Origin: Cobetia amphilecti | Lineage (GTDB): Bacteria > Pseudomonadota > Gammaproteobacteria > Pseudomonadales > Halomonadaceae | Assembly (NCBI RefSeq): GCF_020217465.1 | Contig: NZ_CP084115.1 | Coordinates: 3,534,001 to 3,598,000, forward strand | DNA: 64,000 bases | Direction: 5' to 3' | Shown: positions 59,597 to 64,000 of the stretch, one piece after another | Position numbering within the stretch: the stretch's first letter is position 1 | How the letters are laid out: every line of letters starts with the position of its first letter | The notes under the pieces: model-generated | What the model was told of the DNA's origin: nothing | The model's input: only the letters and a program-made list of their open reading frames with translations | Database searches by the model: none | Made by a program: the position numbers and the translations under genes

Positions 59597-59764
59597 AAAC
59601 TAGAACAGTGAGAAGCGCGCTGCCAGCGGCAAGCGCGCTCACTCGACCAATAGCCGATATATCAGCGACTGCTTTACAATGCAGCCCTCCCGAGACATCT
59701 CAAGGCTGGCAGATTCCCCCACCAAACCGAGCCGAACCGTCGAGATGAGCGCTATTTCCGCCAT

Positions 59765-59810
59765 AAAAAAGACGCCTGTCCGTCGCGGAATACCGCGCCG
59801 AAGAGGCGTC
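59765..59810 (-). terminator. Terminator in the long 3' region of sdaA
   Basis: Minus strand: GACGCCT (59810-59804) pairs with AGGCGTC (59777-59771), inner CGCGG/CCGCG stem, then TTTTTT (59770-59765). It lies 230 bases past the sdaA stop; the liv operon starts beyond it. Confidence 0.8.
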
Positions 59811-60038
59811 AACGAGGGTTGCCGAGATCATGACCTCTGGCCGGAGGTCATGTACCTGACAAGAGACAACGGGTTTGGCCGGAGGCGGCAGGCCTCCGGC
59901 GGAAAGTCATGGCAGTTCGACTCAGGCTCACATCACACAGGTTCACATAGCGCGGGTTAAATTCACGCAGACTCAATTCAGTCAGACTCAGTCCAGTCCA
60001 GTCCAGGTCAGGGAGCCTGCCAGTGGCTAGCGGTCGTA

Positions 60039-61421
60039 TCAGCATTCGATGGCGTTGACCGCGAGACCGCCCTTGGAGGTCTCCTTGTACTTGTCCTGCA
60101 TGTCGCGGCCGGTGTCACGCATGGTGCGGATCGCCTTGTCCAGCGAGACGAAATGATCGCCATCGCCACACATCGCCATCTGGGCGGCATTGATCGCCTT
60201 GACCGAGGCAATCGCATTGCGCTCGATGCAGGGAATCTGCACCAGGCCGCCGATCGGGTCACAGGTCAGCCCCAGGTTGTGTTCGAGACCGATTTCCGCC
60301 GCGTTCTCGACCTGTTCCGGCGTCGCGCCCATCAGCTCGGCAAGCCCGGCGGCCGCCATGGCGCAGGCGGAGCCCACCTCGCCCTGACAACCGACTTCCG
60401 CGCCGGAGATGGAGGCGTTCTTCTTGCACAGGATGCCCACCGAGGCTGCCGTGAGCAGGAAATCGACCACGTCCTCCTCGCGAGCATCTTCCTGGAATTT
60501 CATGTAATAGCTGAGCACCGCCGGGATGATGCCGGCCGCGCCATTGGTCGGCGCCGTCACCATGCGACCACCGGCCGCGTTCTCTTCATTGACCGCCAGC
60601 GCGAACAGGTTGACCCAGTCCATCGCCGAGAAAGTCGAGGTGATGATCGACTTGCTGGATTCCACATCCAGCAGACGTGCATGCAGACGCTTGGCACGAC
60701 GCTTGACGTTGAGACCGCCGGGCAGCACGCCTTCATGCGTCAGGCCGTTGTCGATGCACTCGTTCATCACTTCCCAGATGCGCCAGAGCCCACGCCGTAC
60801 CTGGGTCTCACTGCGCAGCGCACATTCGTTGGCCATCATCAGCTCGCTGATGCGCATCTTGTGCATGCGACACAGCGCCAGCAGCTCATTGGCGGTGTTG
60901 AATTCATACGGCAGACGCAGGCTTTCGTCTTCCAGCAGCGGGTCACGCGCGGCCTCGACTTCGTCGACCACGAAACCGCCGCCCACCGAGTAATAGACAT
61001 TGCGATACAGCTCATCGCGATGGCCGTAGGCGATCAGACGCATGGCATTGGGGTGATACGGCAGCGGCGCATCGTGCCACTGCATGTCACGCACCCACAC
61101 GAAGGGCACCGCGATGCGGTTGTCGAGCAGCAGTGTCTGGGACTCCAGCAGCTCTTCGATGCAGGGGTCGATGATCGCAGGGTCGATCGTTTCCGGCAGC
61201 TCGCCCATCAGGCCGAGGATGGTCGCCTTGTCGGTGCCATGGCCTACGCCGGTGGCAGACAGCGAACCATGCAATTGCACCTCGATTCGCGCCACGCGCT
61301 CCAGCTGGTCACGCGAGCGCAGGGTCTCGACGAACTGCGCGGCAGCACGCATCGGGCCGACGGTGTGCGAGCTGGAGGGGCCGACACCGACCTTGAAGAG
61401 ATCAAATACACTGATGGACAT
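60039..61421 (-). CDS. sdaA: L-serine dehydratase (ammonia-lyase), iron-sulfur type
   Basis: Deaminates L-serine to pyruvate with an oxygen-sensitive [4Fe-4S] cluster. The 460-residue product (E. coli SdaA 454) starts MSISVFDLFKVGVGPSSSHTVGP; the Ser-Ser-His motif is typical of the family. It has SATGVGHGTDKA, APTNGAAGIIPAV and the cluster region with VGILCKKNASISGAEVGCQG and LEHNLGLTCDPIGGLVQIPC. Start at 61421 has GAGGTG upstream. Divergent from a LysR regulator with a palindromic site between them. Confidence 0.95.
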   Translation of the reverse strand: MSISVFDLFKVGVGPSSSHTVGPMRAAAQFVETLRSRDQLERVARIEVQLHGSLSATGVGHGTDKATILGLMGELPETIDPAIIDPCIEELLESQTLLLDNRIAVPFVWVRDMQWHDAPLPYHPNAMRLIAYGHRDELYRNVYYSVGGGFVVDEVEAARDPLLEDESLRLPYEFNTANELLALCRMHKMRISELMMANECALRSETQVRRGLWRIWEVMNECIDNGLTHEGVLPGGLNVKRRAKRLHARLLDVESSKSIITSTFSAMDWVNLFALAVNEENAAGGRMVTAPTNGAAGIIPAVLSYYMKFQEDAREEDVVDFLLTAASVGILCKKNASISGAEVGCQGEVGSACAMAAAGLAELMGATPEQVENAAEIGLEHNLGLTCDPIGGLVQIPCIERNAIASVKAINAAQMAMCGDGDHFVSLDKAIRTMRDTGRDMQDKYKETSKGGLAVNAIEC

Positions 61422-61528
61422 GACAACACCTCATCTCGGAAACTCGCCGCGCCTGAGCGCCTGCCAGTGGATGAGGCAATGATGATGGATGGGGACAGGA
61501 CGCGACAAACCATAAAAATTGGTCGTCG

Positions 61529-61545
61529 GTTTAGTCTGACTAAAC
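61529..61545. promoter_or_regulatory. Palindromic operator between sdaA and the LysR gene
   Basis: Perfect 8-bp arms GTTTAGTC / GACTAAAC with a single-base centre. It contains the T-N11-A pattern expected for LysR-type regulators, about 108 bases from sdaA and 141 from the LysR gene. Confidence 0.65.
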
Positions 61546-61685
61546 TCTATGCATCAAAAACGGCGTAAACTATGCTCTTCGCGCCACCTTGTGCCCTGAT
61601 GCCTTTAGCTATCACCGCCATCTGCATCTGGCCATCGCGGCTTCTCCCTCACTATCTGCCTCCAGCGCTTGCATGAGACCCGCCC

Positions 61686-62696
61686 ATGACGTCTTCCCTC
61701 GACAACACGCCTGGTACTGGCCCCGCCGCGCCGCCGACGGCGACCGGCACGCCCGCCACCACACCGAGCCTGCGCCACCTGAATGGTCAGACCCATGCTT
61801 GGCTGCAGGTCTTCGCCTGCGCCGCGCGTCATGGCTCCTTCACGCGTGCGGCAGAAGAACTGCACGTCACCACCGGCGCGGTGAGTCAGCAGATCAAGCA
61901 GCTGGAGGAGCGGCTGGGCTTCAAGCTGTTTCTGCGTCGTTCACGCGGACTAGAGCTGACAGGGGAAGGCGCGCGACTGGCGCGTGTGGTGGAGCAGTCC
62001 TATAGCGCGGTGGGGCTGGAGGTCAAACGGCTGCGCAGCGGCTTGATGAGCGGTGTGCTCAGGTTGCGTTCGGTGCCGTCATTTCTCTCCAAATGGCTGG
62101 CGCCCCGACTGCCGCGCCTACAGGCACGCTTTCCGGATATCGAGCTGCACGTGCGCGCCGAGGACAGTGACTCGCCGCTGCGCGAGGGTGACTTCGAGCT
62201 GGCGGTCGACCTCAACGACGGCCACTACCCGGGTATGCAGGTCACCGACCTGATGGAAGAGGAGATCTTCCCCGTCTGCCATCCCGGCCTGATGCGCGGC
62301 CGCCCGCCACTGCGCAGCGCAGAGGACCTCGCCTGGTATCCACTGCTGCACGACATCACCGCCTGGCGCGGCAGTCACGACCACGCCGAGTGGGAATTCT
62401 ATCTGGCCAGCATCGGCGCGCCCGAGATCAACGTTCAGCGTGGCTATACCTTCAACCGCAACCACCTGTCGATGGAGGCTGCCATCGCCGGCATGGGAGT
62501 CGCGATGGCAAGGCGCACGCTGATCACCGACGAGCTGTCACGCGGCACGCTGATCGCGCCCTTCGCGCAGCGGGTGCTGACCGGCAAGCGCTACGTCATC
62601 GTCCATCCCCACGGCACCCTGGATGATGGCCGCATCCAGGCCGTGCATGACTGGATCGTCGAGGAAGCCGAGCGGGATCGGTTACGTCAGAGCTGA
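61686..62696 (+). CDS. LysR family transcriptional regulator, probable regulator of sdaA
   Basis: A 336-residue LysR-type regulator. The winged HTH (residues about 34-95) is WLQVFACAARHGSFTRAAEELHVTTGAVSQQIKQLEERLG, followed by the effector-binding domain (VLRLRSVPSFLSKWLAPRLPRL, HLSMEAAIAGMGVAM). The HTH resembles the GcvA/DsdC group, which control amino acid genes. Divergent from sdaA with a palindrome in between; control of sdaA is inferred. The N-terminal ~30 residues are Pro/Thr-rich and possibly untranslated, because no clear Shine-Dalgarno fits ATG 61686. Confidence 0.88.
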   Translation: MTSSLDNTPGTGPAAPPTATGTPATTPSLRHLNGQTHAWLQVFACAARHGSFTRAAEELHVTTGAVSQQIKQLEERLGFKLFLRRSRGLELTGEGARLARVVEQSYSAVGLEVKRLRSGLMSGVLRLRSVPSFLSKWLAPRLPRLQARFPDIELHVRAEDSDSPLREGDFELAVDLNDGHYPGMQVTDLMEEEIFPVCHPGLMRGRPPLRSAEDLAWYPLLHDITAWRGSHDHAEWEFYLASIGAPEINVQRGYTFNRNHLSMEAAIAGMGVAMARRTLITDELSRGTLIAPFAQRVLTGKRYVIVHPHGTLDDGRIQAVHDWIVEEAERDRLRQS

Positions 62697-62761
62697 CGAA
62701 CATTTCCGCTCGGCGCAACATCGATGCTGAAATGGAATCTCACAGTTTTCTTACCAGAATA

Positions 62762-62790
62762 TTAACTGAGCACCTTTGCATCGTTATAAT
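62762..62790 (+). promoter_or_regulatory. Sigma-70 promoter for the membrane protein gene
   Basis: TTAACT (62762-62767), 17-base spacer, TATAAT (62785-62790); 38 bases before ATG 62829. The upstream 60 bases are A/T-rich. Confidence 0.75.
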
Positions 62791-62828
62791 GAGCAGGCAA
62801 ACAACACCCTCACCCTGACAGGCAGTCC

Positions 62829-63584
62829 ATGGACTGTCCGGAGAGTCCCTTGTCTCGCCTGACTTCGCATACCCAGCACCATAACGCTGTCCCGCTCCCC
62901 ATCAGCGCCGAACAGCCGCTGTATGGGCGCAAGCCCACTTCGCTCTTCATGCAAGCCTGCCTGCGCCTGGCCATCTATGCGCCGCTGGTGGCCGCGATGA
63001 TGTCGCTGGTCATGCATGATGCCCACCACTTCGGTGATGTCGGCTTCAGCGAAGCCAGCTGGACAGAACACATGCAGAGCACCCTGCTGGCGTTGAGCGC
63101 AGCCACCATGTGGCTGGTGCATTCACGCCTGCCGGACCTGCGCACCATCAGCCTGCTGCTGTTCGGCCTGTTCGCGGCGTCCCTGATCCGTGAGCAGGAC
63201 GCCCTGCTCGACGGCATGCTCGGCGATGGCAGCTGGCAGTTCCTGGTCAGCGTGGTCGCGATCCCGGTCATCATCGGCGTATGGCGCAACCGCAGCCGCT
63301 TCATTGCCGAGTTCGAGCACTTCGGCCGCAGCTTCGCGTTCGGCCTGTTCGGCGCCGGCTTCCTGGCGACCTACGTCTTCTCACGCCTCTACGGCCGCTC
63401 GGAATTCTGGGAAACCCTGATGGGGGACTCCTACCTGCGTTCGGTCAAGAATGCCGCCGAGGAAGTCACCGAACTGTTCGGCTACACCCTGATGGCCATC
63501 GCCGTGATCGAGATCGTGCTGCTGGCGATCCGCATGGGCCGCCAGCGCCGCGCCCTGCTGCGTGAGCTCAACGCCAACGACTGA
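62829..63584 (+). CDS. Predicted six-helix inner membrane protein of unknown function
   Basis: A 251-residue integral membrane protein that I do not recognise. Hydrophobic segments near residues 45-65 (LAIYAPLVAAMMSLVMH), 84-98, 106-122 (TISLLLFGLFAASLI), 137-155 (FLVSVVAIPVIIGVW), 170-190 (FAFGLFGAGFLATYVFS) and 222-242 (FGYTLMAIAVIEIVLLAI). Conserved-looking charged spots: HDAHHFGD after helix 1 and REQDALLDG between helices 3 and 4. Two starts are possible: ATG 62829, and TTG 62850, which has the better ribosome site (GGAGAG). It has its own sigma-70 promoter and a terminator at 63738-63769. Confidence 0.75.
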   Translation: MDCPESPLSRLTSHTQHHNAVPLPISAEQPLYGRKPTSLFMQACLRLAIYAPLVAAMMSLVMHDAHHFGDVGFSEASWTEHMQSTLLALSAATMWLVHSRLPDLRTISLLLFGLFAASLIREQDALLDGMLGDGSWQFLVSVVAIPVIIGVWRNRSRFIAEFEHFGRSFAFGLFGAGFLATYVFSRLYGRSEFWETLMGDSYLRSVKNAAEEVTELFGYTLMAIAVIEIVLLAIRMGRQRRALLRELNAND

Positions 63585-63737
63585 GCCCGGCAGCAAAACC
63601 CTCTTGCCGAGCTGCGCGCATGACCTGTCGCACGACCGTCACTTCGCCCTGCCCCATGAAACAACGCGAAGTGACGTGACATGACATGAAGCACAGCACG
63701 AAGCGCAAGAGACAGACAGACCCGTGACTCTCCCAGA

Positions 63738-63769
63738 AGCCGCTGCTCACCAGAGCCGCGGCTTTTTTT
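63738..63769 (+). terminator. Intrinsic terminator
   Basis: Stem AGCCGC (63738-63743) / GCGGCT (63758-63763) with a 14-base loop, then TTTTTTT. 150 bases past the membrane-protein stop; the gap holds nothing coding. Confidence 0.75.
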
Positions 63770-63912
63770 CGTTTCTACTCTCAACAGGCTTCGCGAGACA
63801 GTCTCTGCTCGACAGTCTTCTCTCAACAGTCTCTGCTCGACACGCTGCGCTAGACAACCGTCTCTCGATAGCCATTGCGCGAGGCACTGACGGAAAACGG
63901 CTGGACATCAAA
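63770..63912. repeat. Short direct repeats near the window end
   Basis: A 17-base sequence (ACAGTCTCTGCTCGACA) is repeated at 63798-63814 and 63826-63842, with further CTCTCAACAG / CTCGATAG-like copies around it. No gene seen. Confidence 0.6.
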
Positions 63913-63927
63913 TGAGAATGATTATAT
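63913..63927 (+). promoter_or_regulatory. Fur-box-like site before a gene beyond the window
   Basis: TGAGAAT-G-ATTATAT fits the 7-1-7 Fur consensus TGATAAT-N-ATTATCA at 12 of 15 positions, in an A/T-rich island. A plus-strand gene must follow after base 64000. Confidence 0.5.
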
Positions 63928-64000
63928 TTTACTAAGCAGTGGATACAATTCAACTATCGCCACTGCCACAGGAAAGCACCGACAGGATCTTGACCGTGTC

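Larger units (their letters stand above)
59390..60038. other. Divergent-tail region between liv operon and sdaA
   Basis: About 650 bases, no gene. It holds the liv promoter side, including a palindrome ACGTTAACGT at 59587-59596 and, at 59602-59642, a sequence repeated in the 16S-23S spacer plus an imperfect hairpin (AGCGCGCT...AGCGCGCT). Toward sdaA it has two GC hairpins (59829-59852 and 59878-59900) and the terminator at 59765-59810. Low-complexity CAGTCC/CAGACTCA repeats lie at 59930-60010. Confidence 0.5.

Overview
The window reads as a chromosomal segment of a moderately GC-rich gammaproteobacterium. The 16S rRNA gene and the gene neighbourhoods (trpS-scpA-scpB-rluB, purL next to mltF, dapA-bamC) suggest the Halomonadaceae (Halomonas/Cobetia-like). 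The genus is inference only. Nothing looks like a prophage, insertion sequence, integron or CRISPR array. Gene density is high and most genes are core metabolism.

Layout. 1-9 kb: N-terminal part of aceE, ampD divergent from nadC, a methyltransferase, an SDR, a GNAT, the methionine-salvage operon mtnB-mtnD-mtnC, trmO and an FMN reductase. 9-18 kb: purC; the minus-strand run dapA-bamC-MBL hydrolase; bcp; tusA with an AI-2E-type permease; bepA; nadA. 18.5-19 kb: four tandem identical tRNA-Lys(TTT) genes with their own promoter and terminator. 19-26 kb: trpS-scpA-scpB-rluB and radD. 26-38.7 kb: a crotonase, a membrane-anchored FMN glutamate-synthase-like protein, purL, mltF, a CHASE-like/GGDEF protein, tadA, tesB and a small secreted protein. 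39-44.4 kb: one complete rRNA operon on the minus strand (16S-23S-5S) with tandem promoters, two boxA elements and no tRNA in the spacer. 44.6-54 kb: nitrate/nitrite assimilation, with cobA and nasA on the minus strand and a FAD reductase, nirB and nirD on the plus strand. 54-59.4 kb: a branched-chain-amino-acid-type ABC importer. 60-62.7 kb: sdaA with a divergent LysR regulator. 62.8-64 kb: a six-helix membrane protein and a Fur-box-like site before the window edge.

How the genes work together. The nitrogen block makes its own siroheme precursor enzyme (CobA) beside the two siroheme/molybdenum reductases that turn nitrate into ammonium. Both divergent operons carry a strong intrinsic terminator in the leader just before the first ribosome binding site, and the two leaders share a 14-nt sequence. 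This is the arrangement expected of nitrate-controlled antitermination (NasR/NasT type). Past nirD, a sigma-54-like promoter followed about 105 nt later by a strong terminator, with no ORF between, could encode a nitrogen-regulated small RNA. These two signals are the most interesting in the window. Next is TrpRS, which has a cysteine motif nearly matching that of the [4Fe-4S] TrpRS of Thermotoga and a degenerate KMSKS loop.

Starts were chosen from Shine-Dalgarno spacing and family alignment from memory. No database search was possible.
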